DNA of 64,000 nt from positions 1 to 64,000 of the forward strand of contig NZ_JABBJF010000013.1 of the NCBI RefSeq assembly GCF_014218705.1, in the 5' to 3' direction. The notes beneath the pieces were generated by a model. It worked only from the letters and a program-made list of their open reading frames with translations, searched no databases and was not told the DNA's origin. Source of the stretch: Kluyvera sichuanensis. GTDB taxonomy: Bacteria > Pseudomonadota > Gammaproteobacteria > Enterobacterales > Enterobacteriaceae. The position numbers were made by a program, and so were the translations under genes. Shown piece by piece: positions 56,288 to 64,000 of the stretch (positions are counted from its first letter, which is position 1; each line of letters starts with the position of its first letter).

Positions 56288-56893
56288 ATGGCTGAGAAAT
56301 TTACCCAACATACGGGACTGGTGGTGCCGCTGGATGCCGCGAACGTCGATACCGATGCCATCATTCCAAAGCAGTTTTTGCAGAAAGTGACCCGCACCGG
56401 CTTTGGCGCACACCTGTTTAACGACTGGCGCTTCCTGGACGACAAAGGCGAGCAGCCGAACCCCGAGTTCGTACTGAACTTCCCGGAGTTTAAAGGCGCT
56501 TCCATTCTGTTGGCGCGCGAAAACTTCGGCTGCGGTTCGTCACGCGAACACGCACCGTGGGCGCTGACCGACTACGGTTTTAAAGTGGTGATTGCCCCAA
56601 GCTTTGCCGATATCTTCTACGGCAATAGCTTTAACAACCAGCTGCTGCCGGTCACTCTGAGCGACGCGCAGGTCGACGAAATGTTTGAATTGGTGAAAGC
56701 CAACCCGGGCATTACGTTTGAAGTGGATCTGGAAGCGCAGGTGGTGAAGGCGGGTGAGAAATCCTACAGCTTTAAAATTGACGACTTCCGTCGCCACTGC
56801 ATGCTGAACGGGCTGGATAGCATCGGCCTGACGCTGCAGCATGAAGATGCGATTTCTGCTTACGAAAACAAGCAGCCGGCGTTTATGCAGTAA
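56288..56893 (+). CDS. leuD: 3-isopropylmalate dehydratase small subunit
   Basis: LeuD supplies the swivelling domain that completes the isomerase active site. The 201-aa protein has [14 protein letters not shown] and [19 protein letters not shown] typical of the family. It is the last leu gene, twelve bases after leuC, followed by a BIME. Confidence 0.99.
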   Translation: MAEKFTQHTGLVVPLDAANVDTDAIIPKQFLQKVTRTGFGAHLFNDWRFLDDKGEQPNPEFVLNFPEFKGASILLARENFGCGSSREHAPWALTDYGFKVVIAPSFADIFYGNSFNNQLLPVTLSDAQVDEMFELVKANPGITFEVDLEAQVVKAGEKSYSFKIDDFRRHCMLNGLDSIGLTLQHEDAISAYENKQPAFMQ

Positions 56894-56911
56894 TCCGTAA
56901 CGCCGCTGCCT

Positions 56912-56985
56912 CCCCGGAGGCGGCGCGTTCGCGCCTTGTCCGGGCTACCGCTGTTAGTAGCCCGGCCGAGCGCAGCGACGCCGGG
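56912..56985. repeat. BIME: two inverted REP units after leuD
   Basis: The left unit runs from CCCCGGAGGCGGCGCG to TTGTCCGGGCTAC (56912-56948). The right unit runs from GTAGCCCGGCCGAGCGCAG to GACGCCGGG (56957-56985). CCGGGCTAC and GTAGCCCGG pair across an eight-base spacer. It lies between convergent leuD and setA and is the only stem-loop available to end either transcript. Confidence 0.82.
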
Positions 56986-56996
56986 ACTGCACCAGA

Positions 56997-58175
56997 CTAA
57001 ACGTCCTTCACCCGTCCGGTCATCACCAGCGTTACCACCGAAATCCCAGCTATTACCCAGTACACCGAGAAGTGGCCAAAGCTCTGGGCCAACGCCCCCT
57101 GAATAATCCCCGCCAGAATCACCCCGGTTGAAATGCTGTTGGTAAACAGCGTGGTCGCCGCTCCCGCACGACCCGGCATCAGATCCTGGAACCACAGCAT
57201 GCCAATCCCGGCGACAATACCGATAAACACCGCATTAAACAGCTGAAGCACCAGCAACGACGTGTGGCTATGGAAGAAGATCAGGCCGACGTAGAACAAC
57301 ACCCCGGCGGCCACCGCGGTTACCATCATCTGCCGCTTACCGAAGCGCTTCACGTAGTAACCCGCGAGGATCATCGCCGGAATTTCCAGCCCCGCCGCCG
57401 TTCCCATCAGGATCCCCGCCAGGCTATCCGGCAGGCCGAGATCGCTGCTGATCCACAGCGGCATATCAATGATATACATGGTGTTGCAGGTCCACATCAG
57501 CGTGGAGGCGATAAACAGCATTCGCACGTTGCTGTCTTTCCAGCCGCTAATCTGGTTCTGTACCGCATCGGCAGGCTGCTCGACCCTCGCGACCGACGGT
57601 AGCGTCAGGGCAATCAGCGTCAGGCTGATGGCAAAAATCCCCGCAGCAATGGAAAACATGGCGGTAAAGCCATAGTTAAGTGCAAGCATGAAAGCCAGCG
57701 GCGGGCCAATCACCCACGCCAGCGACAGCTGCGCACGCATTACCGAACTGAACATCACCACTTCACGCGCCGAGCTATCGGCATATTCACGCGCCAGCGC
57801 GAACAGCTGCGGCATCGCGGCGTTGGCGATCGAGGCCAGCAGCACACCGCAGGTAATCAGCGTCAGGTAGTGGCGATTGAAGGCAAAGAGCAACGCGTTG
57901 CCCACCGCCATCAGGCAGCAGAACATAATCAGCTTGCGCCGGTCACCCCGGTTATCGGATCGTTTTGCCAGCCCGAGGCTGACGACGATCCCGGCGATGG
58001 CGTTGACGGTATAGAACAGCCCCACCCAGAACGGCTGCACACCAACTTCTCGACTGAGGTACAGGCTCAGCGTCGGTGCCTGTAATGCCCCCGCTATGCC
58101 CATCATAAACGCCACCAGCATAAAGGCGGCATACACACCGTTGAGACGTCGTCCCATCGTCATTAACCAGAGCAT
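56997..58175 (-). CDS. setA: Sugar efflux transporter SetA
   Basis: SetA is an MFS exporter of glucose, lactose and analogues in the inner membrane. The 392-aa protein has about twelve membrane segments and the MFS loop motif around LAKRSDNRGDRRKL. It lies directly downstream of sgrS on the same strand, so it shares the SgrR-controlled glucose-phosphate stress response. Confidence 0.97.
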   Translation of the reverse strand: MLWLMTMGRRLNGVYAAFMLVAFMMGIAGALQAPTLSLYLSREVGVQPFWVGLFYTVNAIAGIVVSLGLAKRSDNRGDRRKLIMFCCLMAVGNALLFAFNRHYLTLITCGVLLASIANAAMPQLFALAREYADSSAREVVMFSSVMRAQLSLAWVIGPPLAFMLALNYGFTAMFSIAAGIFAISLTLIALTLPSVARVEQPADAVQNQISGWKDSNVRMLFIASTLMWTCNTMYIIDMPLWISSDLGLPDSLAGILMGTAAGLEIPAMILAGYYVKRFGKRQMMVTAVAAGVLFYVGLIFFHSHTSLLVLQLFNAVFIGIVAGIGMLWFQDLMPGRAGAATTLFTNSISTGVILAGIIQGALAQSFGHFSVYWVIAGISVVTLVMTGRVKDV

Positions 58176-58198
58176 CAGAGATCCTTTCGCGAAAGAAT

Positions 58199-58431
58199 AA
58201 AAAAAAGCCAGCAGATGATACCTGCTGGCAAATACTCAGTCACACATGATTAGGCGAATTAATGCTCAGAGGTCGGTTTCGTAACTTCCCACTGCATCAG
58301 AAAATTCAGCACTTCAAGCCGCTGTGCGGTCGCCTGACGGGCCAGCCAGGAAACATTTTTGGTAGCAGAGAAATAACGCTGGTAGAACTGATGGATGGTA
58401 GACCTCTTCATAGACACCTCCTCGCTTCATC
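58199..58431 (-). ncRNA. sgrS: SgrS, glucose-phosphate stress sRNA
   Basis: SgrS is an Hfq-dependent sRNA that pairs with ptsG mRNA and blocks its translation; it also encodes SgrT. The minus strand between sgrR and setA has the conserved 5' GATGAAGC (58431), the sgrT frame, the pairing seed GTGTGACTGAGTATT (58231-58245) and a terminator of GCCAGCAG/CTGCTGGC plus T8 (58199-58229). The length of about 233 nt is close to the E. coli 227 nt. The ends are predicted by comparison. The seed joins the terminator stem almost directly, without the small extra hairpin remembered from E. coli. Confidence 0.93.
58259..58411 (-). CDS. sgrT: SgrT, small inhibitor of glucose uptake
   Basis: SgrT is a small protein made from SgrS that inhibits PtsG transport. 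This 50-codon frame contains HQFYQRYFSATK, similar to the start of E. coli SgrT (43 aa), then WLARQATAQRLEVL and FLMQWE. AGGAGG lies five bases before the ATG, a far stronger ribosome site than usual. The N-terminus has about six more residues than E. coli. It ends 14 bases before the ptsG-pairing seed. Confidence 0.9.
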   Translation of the reverse strand: MKRSTIHQFYQRYFSATKNVSWLARQATAQRLEVLNFLMQWEVTKPTSEH

Positions 58432-58498
58432 GAAATCAATTATTGGCCTAATATAGGGATTAATAAATTGCTGAGTTTTTATCAGGAGTTCCCCTTTT

Positions 58499-60154
58499 AT
58501 GCCTTCAGGTCGATTACAGCAGCAGTTCATCCGTTTATGGCAGTGCTGCGAGGGAAAATCGCAAGAGACCACGCTCAACTCACTGGCCGAGCTGCTCAAC
58601 TGCTCTCGCCGCCATATGCGCACGCTTTTGAATACCATGGAGGCGCGGGGATGGCTGACCTGGGAGGCGGAAGCCGGGCGCGGCAAGCGCTCTAAGCTGA
58701 CTTTCCTCTATACCGGTCTGGCGCTTCAGCAGCAGCGCGCGGAAGACCTGCTCGAGCAGGATAGGATCGATCAGCTGGTGCAATTGGTCGGCGACAAGGC
58801 CGCGGTACGTCAGATGCTGGTGTCGCACCTGGGCCGCAGCTTCCGTCAGGGGCGACATATTCTGCGGGTGCTTTACTACCGTCCGATGCGCAATTTGCTG
58901 CCGGGAACGGCGCTCCGGCGCTCGGAAACCCATATTGCACGGCAAATCTTCAGCGCACTGACCCGAGTAAATGAGGTAAATGGGGAACTGGAAGCGGATA
59001 TTGCGCACCATTGGCAGGCCATATCCCCATTACACTGGCGTTTTTACTTGCGTCCCGGCATTCATTTTCATCACGGTCGCGAACTGGAGATGGATGACGT
59101 CATCAGTTCGCTGCATCGCAGCATGACGCTGTCGCTCTTTTCCAACATCACGCGCATTGATTCCCCTACCGCCTGGACGCTCGATGTCCATCTGAGCGAA
59201 CCCGACCGCTGGCTACCGTGGCTGCTAGGTCAGGTATCGGCGATGATCCTGCCGCGCGAGTGGCAATCACTCAGCGACTTCTCGCGCATGCCGGTGGGTA
59301 CCGGGCCGTATGCGGTCGCCCGCAACAATCAAAACCAGCTGAAGATTCACGCGTTTGATGACTATTTCGGTTTTCGGGCGCTGATTGACGAGGTGAACGT
59401 CTGGGTGCTGCCGGAAATCAGCGATGAGCCGAATGGCGGCCTGACGCTTCAAGGCACTACCCAGAGCGAAAAGGCGGTGGAAAGCCGCCTCGAAGAGGGC
59501 TGCTACTATCTGCTGTTTGATGCGCGCAGTTCGCGCGGCAACAACCCGGCTGTGCGCCAGTGGCTGAGCCACATTTTCCACCCGAACAACCTGCTGTATC
59601 ACGCAGGCGAGCAGCACCAGAGCCACTGGTTCCCGGCCTACGGCCTGCTGCCGCGCTGGCACCATGCCCGTAGCCACGCCTGTGAAAAACCGGCAGGTCT
59701 TGAGTCGGTCACCCTCACCTACTACCGCGATCACGTAGAACATCGGACGATCGGTCAGATCATGGAGGCGCTGCTGGCGGCGCACCAGGTCAAACTGGTT
59801 ATCCAGGAAGTGGATTACGACGAATGGCATCGCGGCGAAGTGGTCAGCGATATCTGGCTGAACAGCGCCAACTTCACGCTGCCGCTCGATTTCTCGATCT
59901 TTGCCTACCTTTATGAAGTGCCACTGATTCGCCACTGCATTCCCATCGACTGGGAGCAGGACGCGCAGCGCTGGCGCGAAGGAGAGCTTTCACTGCCCGA
60001 CTGGTGCCAAAGTCTGCTGGCAAATCAGTCCATTGTGCCGCTGATCCACCACTGGCTGATGCTACAAGGCCAGCGCAGTATGCGCGGCGTTCGCATGAAC
60101 ACCCTGGGCTGGTTCGACTTTAAATCCGCCTGGTTTGCACCGCCGGATCCTTAA
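58499..60154 (+). CDS. sgrR: Transcriptional activator SgrR
   Basis: SgrR activates sgrS when sugar phosphates build up. The 551-aa product equals the E. coli length. It has an N-terminal DNA-binding domain (residues about 1-110, with [17 protein letters not shown]) and a C-terminal domain like periplasmic oligopeptide-binding proteins that should sense the ligand. It is divergent from sgrS, with 67 bp between the sgrS 5' end and its ATG. Confidence 0.98.
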   Translation: MPSGRLQQQFIRLWQCCEGKSQETTLNSLAELLNCSRRHMRTLLNTMEARGWLTWEAEAGRGKRSKLTFLYTGLALQQQRAEDLLEQDRIDQLVQLVGDKAAVRQMLVSHLGRSFRQGRHILRVLYYRPMRNLLPGTALRRSETHIARQIFSALTRVNEVNGELEADIAHHWQAISPLHWRFYLRPGIHFHHGRELEMDDVISSLHRSMTLSLFSNITRIDSPTAWTLDVHLSEPDRWLPWLLGQVSAMILPREWQSLSDFSRMPVGTGPYAVARNNQNQLKIHAFDDYFGFRALIDEVNVWVLPEISDEPNGGLTLQGTTQSEKAVESRLEEGCYYLLFDARSSRGNNPAVRQWLSHIFHPNNLLYHAGEQHQSHWFPAYGLLPRWHHARSHACEKPAGLESVTLTYYRDHVEHRTIGQIMEALLAAHQVKLVIQEVDYDEWHRGEVVSDIWLNSANFTLPLDFSIFAYLYEVPLIRHCIPIDWEQDAQRWREGELSLPDWCQSLLANQSIVPLIHHWLMLQGQRSMRGVRMNTLGWFDFKSAWFAPPDP

Positions 60155-60192
60155 GGCTTTTGATTTATTCACGTAATCATTACAATGTGCCG

Positions 60193-60279
60193 TTCTCAAC
60201 GGGGTGCTGCGCCGAGTGCGCGGGCTGAGAGATACCCGTCGAACCTGATCCGGATAATCCCGGCGAAGGGATTTGAGGC
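60193..60279 (+). promoter_or_regulatory. TPP riboswitch (THI-box)
   Basis: The conserved core is present: GGGGTGC near the 5' side, GGCTGAGAGATACCC (60224-60236 region) and GAACCTGATCCGGATAATCC (60241-60260), closed by P1 pairing CTCAA (60195-60199) with TTGAG (60273-60277). It precedes thiB by 41 bases and should turn down thiBPQ when thiamin diphosphate is plentiful. Confidence 0.97.
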
Positions 60280-60322
60280 TAACTCAAAATCCTTTGCCAC
60301 CATTTTATAAAGGTGCAAAGTG
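60269..60322 (+). promoter_or_regulatory. Expression platform of the TPP riboswitch
   Basis: GGATTTGAG (60269-60277) can pair with CTCAAAATCC (60283-60292), using the 3' strand of P1. CTTTGCCACC (60292-60301) can pair with GGTGCAAAG (60312-60320), which includes the thiB ribosome site and the first base of its GTG. The first hairpin excludes P1 and the second hides the ribosome site, suggesting translational control. The switching logic is inferred. Confidence 0.65.
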
Positions 60323-61303
60323 CTCAAAAAATTACTCCCCCTGCTGGTGCTGGTTGCCGCTCCGGCTCTCGCCAAGCCTGTACTGACCGTCTACACCTAT
60401 GACTCTTTTGCCGCCGATTGGGGCCCAGGGCCGGCGGTGAAAAAAGCGTTTGAAGCCGACTGCAACTGCGAGCTGAAGTACGTGGCGCTGGAAGACGGCG
60501 TTTCGCTGCTCAACCGCCTGCGCATGGAAGGCAAAAACAGCAAAGCCGATGTGGTGCTGGGGCTGGATAACAACCTGCTGCAGGCGGCAACCGACACTAA
60601 ACTGTTTGCCAAAAGCAACGTTTCCACCGCCGACGTTACCGTACCGGGCGGCTGGAAAAACGACACCTTCGTGCCGTTCGACTACGGCTACTTCGCCTTC
60701 GTCTATGACAAAAACAAACTGAAGAACCCGCCGAAAAGCCTGAAGGAACTGGTTGAGAGCGACCAGAAATGGCGCGTGATTTACGAAGACCCACGCACCA
60801 GCACTCCGGGCCTTGGCCTGCTGCTGTGGATGCAAAAAGTCTACGGCGACAAAGCGCCGGAAGCCTGGCAGAAGCTGGCGGCGAAAACGGTCACCGTCAC
60901 CAAAGGCTGGAGCGAAGCCTACGGCCTGTTCCTGAAAGGGGAAAGCGATCTGGTGCTGAGCTACACCACCTCTCCGGCGTACCACATCATCGACGAGAAG
61001 AAAGACAACTACGCGGCGGCGAACTTTAGCGAAGGCCACTATCTGCAGGTGGAAGTGGCGGCGAAAACCGCAGCCAGCAAACAGCAGAAGCTGGCAGATG
61101 AGTTCCTGAAGTTTATGGTCTCTCCGGCCTTCCAGAACACCATCCCAACCGGCAACTGGATGTACCCGGTGACCAACGTTACCCTGCCAGAAGGCTTTAA
61201 TGGTCTGGTGAAACCGCAAACCGCGCTGGAGTTTACCCCGCAGCAGGTGGCTTCCGAACGTCAAAACTGGATTAACGCATGGCTTCGCGCAGCCAGCCGC
61301 TAA
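60320..61303 (+). CDS. thiB: Thiamin-binding periplasmic protein
   Basis: ThiB (TbpA) is the periplasmic receptor for thiamin and its phosphates. The 327-aa product has an 18-residue signal peptide (MLKKLLPLLVLVAAPALA) and then KPVLTVYTYDSFAADWGPGP as in relatives. Translation starts at GTG with AAGGTG before it, inside the riboswitch platform. It overlaps thiP by 25 bases. Confidence 0.98.
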   Translation: MLKKLLPLLVLVAAPALAKPVLTVYTYDSFAADWGPGPAVKKAFEADCNCELKYVALEDGVSLLNRLRMEGKNSKADVVLGLDNNLLQAATDTKLFAKSNVSTADVTVPGGWKNDTFVPFDYGYFAFVYDKNKLKNPPKSLKELVESDQKWRVIYEDPRTSTPGLGLLLWMQKVYGDKAPEAWQKLAAKTVTVTKGWSEAYGLFLKGESDLVLSYTTSPAYHIIDEKKDNYAAANFSEGHYLQVEVAAKTAASKQQKLADEFLKFMVSPAFQNTIPTGNWMYPVTNVTLPEGFNGLVKPQTALEFTPQQVASERQNWINAWLRAASR

Positions 61304-62889
61304 TCCCTCGCTGGCTGTATCCAGGGCTGACGGCAACCACGCTGATGGTTGCCGTCGCGCTGGCGGCGTTTCTGGCGCTGTGGCTAAACGCGCCGGAAAC
61401 GTCGTGGTCAACGCTGCTCGGCGATAGCTATCTGTGGCACGTGGTGCGCTTCTCCTTCTGGCAGGCGTTCCTGTCAGCACTGCTGTCGGTCGTACCCGCT
61501 ATTTTCCTTGCCCGCGCGCTTTACCGACGACGTTTTCCCGGCCGTACGCTGCTGCTGCGGCTGTGCGCCATGACGCTGATTCTACCCGTGCTGGTCGCCG
61601 TCTTCGGTATTCTGAGCGTTTACGGGCGTCAGGGCTGGTTGGCCCAGCTTTTTGCCTGGCTTGGCTGGCAGTGGCGATTCTCGCCCTACGGTCTGCAGGG
61701 CATTCTGCTCGCGCACGTCTTCTTTAATATGCCAATGGCGACCCGCCTGCTATTACAGGCGCTGGAGCAGATCCCCGGCGAGCAGCGCCAGCTTGCTGCG
61801 CAACTGGGAATGCGTGGCTACCCGTTCTTCCGTCTGGTGGAATGGCCGTGGATGCGCCGGCAAATTCTGCCCATCGCCACGCTGATTTTCATGCTCTGCT
61901 TCGCCAGCTTTGCCACCGTGCTATCGCTCGGCGGCGGGCCGTCCGCGACGACCATCGAGCTGGCTATCTACCAGTCGCTGAACTTTGATTACGACCCGGC
62001 GCGCGCAGCGATGCTGGCGCTGATTCAGATGGGCTGCTGTTTGATGCTGGTGCTGTTAAGCCAGCGATTAAGCCGGGCGATTGCCGTCGGCAACAGCCAT
62101 GTTCACGGCTGGCGCGATCCGGACGACCGCTGGCACAGCCGGATAGCTGACTCCGTTCTGATTCTTCTCACCCTGCTGCTGCTGCTGCCCCCACTGCTAG
62201 CAGTGGTGATTGACGGGGTCAATCCGTCGATGCTGCAGGTCTTTACCCAGCCGGTACTCTGGCAGGCGCTGGGCACCTCGTTACGTATCGCCATTGCCGC
62301 CGGGGTAATCTGCGTAGCGCTGACCATGATGCTGCTGTGGAGCAGCCGCGAGCTGCGCGCCCGCAACCAGCCGCTCGCCGGGCAGGCGATGGAGCTAAGC
62401 GGCATGCTTATCCTCGCCATGCCGGGTATCGTACTGGCGACCGGCTTCTTCCTGCTGCTCAATAATACCGTTGGCCTGCCCGACTCCGCCGACGGCATTG
62501 TGATTTTCACCAACGCCCTGATGGCAGTGCCTTATGCCCTCAAGGTGCTGGAAACGCCAATGCGCGATATTACCGCCCGCTACAGCATCCTGTGTGAATC
62601 GCTGGGGCTTTCTGGCTTTAATCGCCTGAAGGTGGTTGAACTGCGCGCCCTGAAACGCCCGTTAGCGCAGGCGCTGGCTTTTGCCTGCGTGCTGTCGATT
62701 GGTGATTTCGGTGTGGTCGCGCTGTTCGGCAATGAGAATTTCCGTACGCTGCCGTTTTATCTCTATCAGCAAATCGGCGCCTACCGCAGCCAGGACGGCG
62801 CGGTCACCGCGCTGATTCTGCTGCTGCTCTGCTTCCTGTTGTTCACCGTTATTGAAAAGTTACCTGGACGCCATGCTAAAACTGAATGA
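61279..62889 (+). CDS. thiP: Thiamin ABC transporter permease
   Basis: ThiP is the inner-membrane permease of the thiamin ABC transporter. The 536-aa product has about twelve membrane segments and two copies of the permease EAA-type motif, one near [20 protein letters not shown] and one near [18 protein letters not shown]. It overlaps thiB by 25 bases and thiQ by 17. Confidence 0.98.
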   Translation: MASRSQPLIPRWLYPGLTATTLMVAVALAAFLALWLNAPETSWSTLLGDSYLWHVVRFSFWQAFLSALLSVVPAIFLARALYRRRFPGRTLLLRLCAMTLILPVLVAVFGILSVYGRQGWLAQLFAWLGWQWRFSPYGLQGILLAHVFFNMPMATRLLLQALEQIPGEQRQLAAQLGMRGYPFFRLVEWPWMRRQILPIATLIFMLCFASFATVLSLGGGPSATTIELAIYQSLNFDYDPARAAMLALIQMGCCLMLVLLSQRLSRAIAVGNSHVHGWRDPDDRWHSRIADSVLILLTLLLLLPPLLAVVIDGVNPSMLQVFTQPVLWQALGTSLRIAIAAGVICVALTMMLLWSSRELRARNQPLAGQAMELSGMLILAMPGIVLATGFFLLLNNTVGLPDSADGIVIFTNALMAVPYALKVLETPMRDITARYSILCESLGLSGFNRLKVVELRALKRPLAQALAFACVLSIGDFGVVALFGNENFRTLPFYLYQQIGAYRSQDGAVTALILLLLCFLLFTVIEKLPGRHAKTE

Positions 62890-63571
62890 TGTCACCTGGC
62901 TTTACCAGCACCTGCCGATGCGCTTTAGCACCTCGATTGCCCAGGGCGAAAAAGTGGCTATTCTCGGCCCCAGCGGCGCGGGGAAATCGACGCTGCTCAA
63001 CCTGATAGCCGGCTTTCTGACGCCTGCCAGCGGTACGCTGATGCTCGAAGGCCGGGTGCATACTCATACGCCGCCTTCGCAGCGCCCGGTGTCGATGTTG
63101 TTTCAGGAAAACAATCTCTTCAGCCACCTGACCGTGCGCCAGAACATTGGGCTGGGCATGAGTCCGCGCCTGTCGCTCACTGCTGAACAGGTGCGAAAGT
63201 TACAGGTGATTGCCGGGCTGATGGGCATTGAATCGATGCTGGACAGGCTGCCCGGAGAGCTCTCCGGCGGGCAACGTCAACGCGCCGCGCTGGCGCGTTG
63301 TCTGGTACGTGAACAGCCGATCTTACTGCTGGATGAACCGTTTTCGGCACTCGACCCAGCGCTGCGTCAGGAGATGCTACAGCTGGTTGATGAAGTGTGT
63401 CAGCGGCAAAACTTAACGCTGCTGATGGTTTCACACAGCGTGGAAGACGCGGCCAGGATTGCACCGCGCGCGATGGTGGTCGCGGAAGGGCGTATCGCCT
63501 GGGATGGCGACACGCAGGAATTACTGAGCGGGAAAGCTAGCGCATCCGCGCTGCTCGGTATTCATGCGTGA
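62873..63571 (+). CDS. thiQ: Thiamin ABC transporter ATP-binding protein
   Basis: ThiQ powers thiamin import. The 232-aa ATPase has Walker [11 protein letters not shown]-loop LFQENNLFS, signature [11 protein letters not shown], Walker [14 protein letters not shown] and H-loop VSHSVEDA. The start at 62873 ([12 protein letters not shown]) follows family similarity; the frame opens seven codons earlier. Confidence 0.98.
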   Translation: MLKLNDVTWLYQHLPMRFSTSIAQGEKVAILGPSGAGKSTLLNLIAGFLTPASGTLMLEGRVHTHTPPSQRPVSMLFQENNLFSHLTVRQNIGLGMSPRLSLTAEQVRKLQVIAGLMGIESMLDRLPGELSGGQRQRAALARCLVREQPILLLDEPFSALDPALRQEMLQLVDEVCQRQNLTLLMVSHSVEDAARIAPRAMVVAEGRIAWDGDTQELLSGKASASALLGIHA

Positions 63572-63581
63572 TGTTCACACA

Positions 63582-64000
63582 TTACCACCCCACTACCTTA
63601 CGCAAAATCTCGATATACACCGGCATCAGTGGGTGACGAATTACGCTCACCAGCGCCACCACGCCCACACCCAGTATCAGCGGTGCCAGCAACAGCAGGC
63701 GCTGGCGCGTTAACAGCGCGCTCAGGCGATCGTGATTCTCTTTTGCGCTGCGCCATAAGCGCCAGCACAGCCACGCCGCCAGCCACAGCAACAGCGCCGC
63801 CGCCAGCAGCAGCCATTTAAAGCTCGCGCTGTGCTCATCCGCAGGAATGTCGATTGCCGCACCGGCGAGAATGCCCGGCAGGAAGTAGAGCGGCGGCCAC
63901 AGTAAGCAGCCAATGATATTGGGGGTGATAAATTTGGAGACCGGCAGGTCAAGCATACCGGCAACCATCGGCACCAGCGGGCGCGTCGGGCCGACAAAGC
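63582..64000 (-). CDS. yabI: DedA-family membrane protein YabI (3' part)
   Basis: Only the C-terminal part is in the window; the frame is open through position 64000. It begins near FVGPTRPLVPM, the conserved DedA motif, followed by FITPNIIGCLLWPPLYFLPG and two further membrane segments. DedA proteins support membrane homeostasis and lipid carrier recycling. The stop codon faces thiQ across ten bases, the E. coli arrangement. Confidence 0.93.
   Translation of the reverse strand, partial: FVGPTRPLVPMVAGMLDLPVSKFITPNIIGCLLWPPLYFLPGILAGAAIDIPADEHSASFKWLLLAAALLLWLAAWLCWRLWRSAKENHDRLSALLTRQRLLLLAPLILGVGVVALVSVIRHPLMPVYIEILRKVVGW

Overview
The window is a chromosomal segment of a gamma-proteobacterium of the order Enterobacterales. 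Almost every core gene is close in length and sequence to its Escherichia coli counterpart, and gene order follows the E. coli 2-3 minute region read in the opposite direction. The SecM and SetA sequences, the retained ppdD-hofBC cluster and the style of the REP and ERIC repeats point to the Klebsiella/Raoultella/Enterobacter group. This placement is an inference from remembered family sequences; no search was run.

Layout from left to right. Positions 1-112 hold the cut end of an insertion sequence that interrupts a REP element just past lpd. Positions 123-9156 hold the pyruvate dehydrogenase cluster pdhR-aceE-aceF-lpd (minus strand) and the divergent aromatic amino acid permease aroP. Positions 9259-15456 are an accessory carbohydrate locus absent from E. 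coli at this place: a LacI-type regulator, a GlmS-like SIS protein, a PTS EIIBC, a GPH-family symporter and a cytoplasmic GH43 glycosidase. Positions 15539-24627 hold ampDE, an ERIC element, nadC, ppdD-hofB-hofC, guaC, coaE-zapD-yacG and mutT. Positions 24687-46105 hold secM-secA, lpxC and the whole dcw division and cell-wall cluster from ftsZ back to mraZ. Positions 46698-56893 hold cra, ilvIH, leuO and the leuLABCD operon. Positions 56997-64000 hold setA, the sRNA sgrS with its internal gene sgrT, sgrR, the TPP riboswitch with thiBPQ, and the 3' part of yabI.

Regulatory sites readable in the sequence include a perfect PdhR operator, paired TyrR boxes before aroP, a perfect 18-bp LacI-family operator before the SIS/PTS genes, MraZ boxes, the leu attenuator with its four-leucine leader peptide, the SecM arrest motif, SgrS with its ptsG-pairing seed, and a THI-box with a visible ribosome-site-sequestering platform. 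No tRNA, rRNA, CRISPR array, prophage or broken core gene was seen. The least explained parts are the 9.2-15.5 kb sugar locus and the insertion-sequence end at the left edge.
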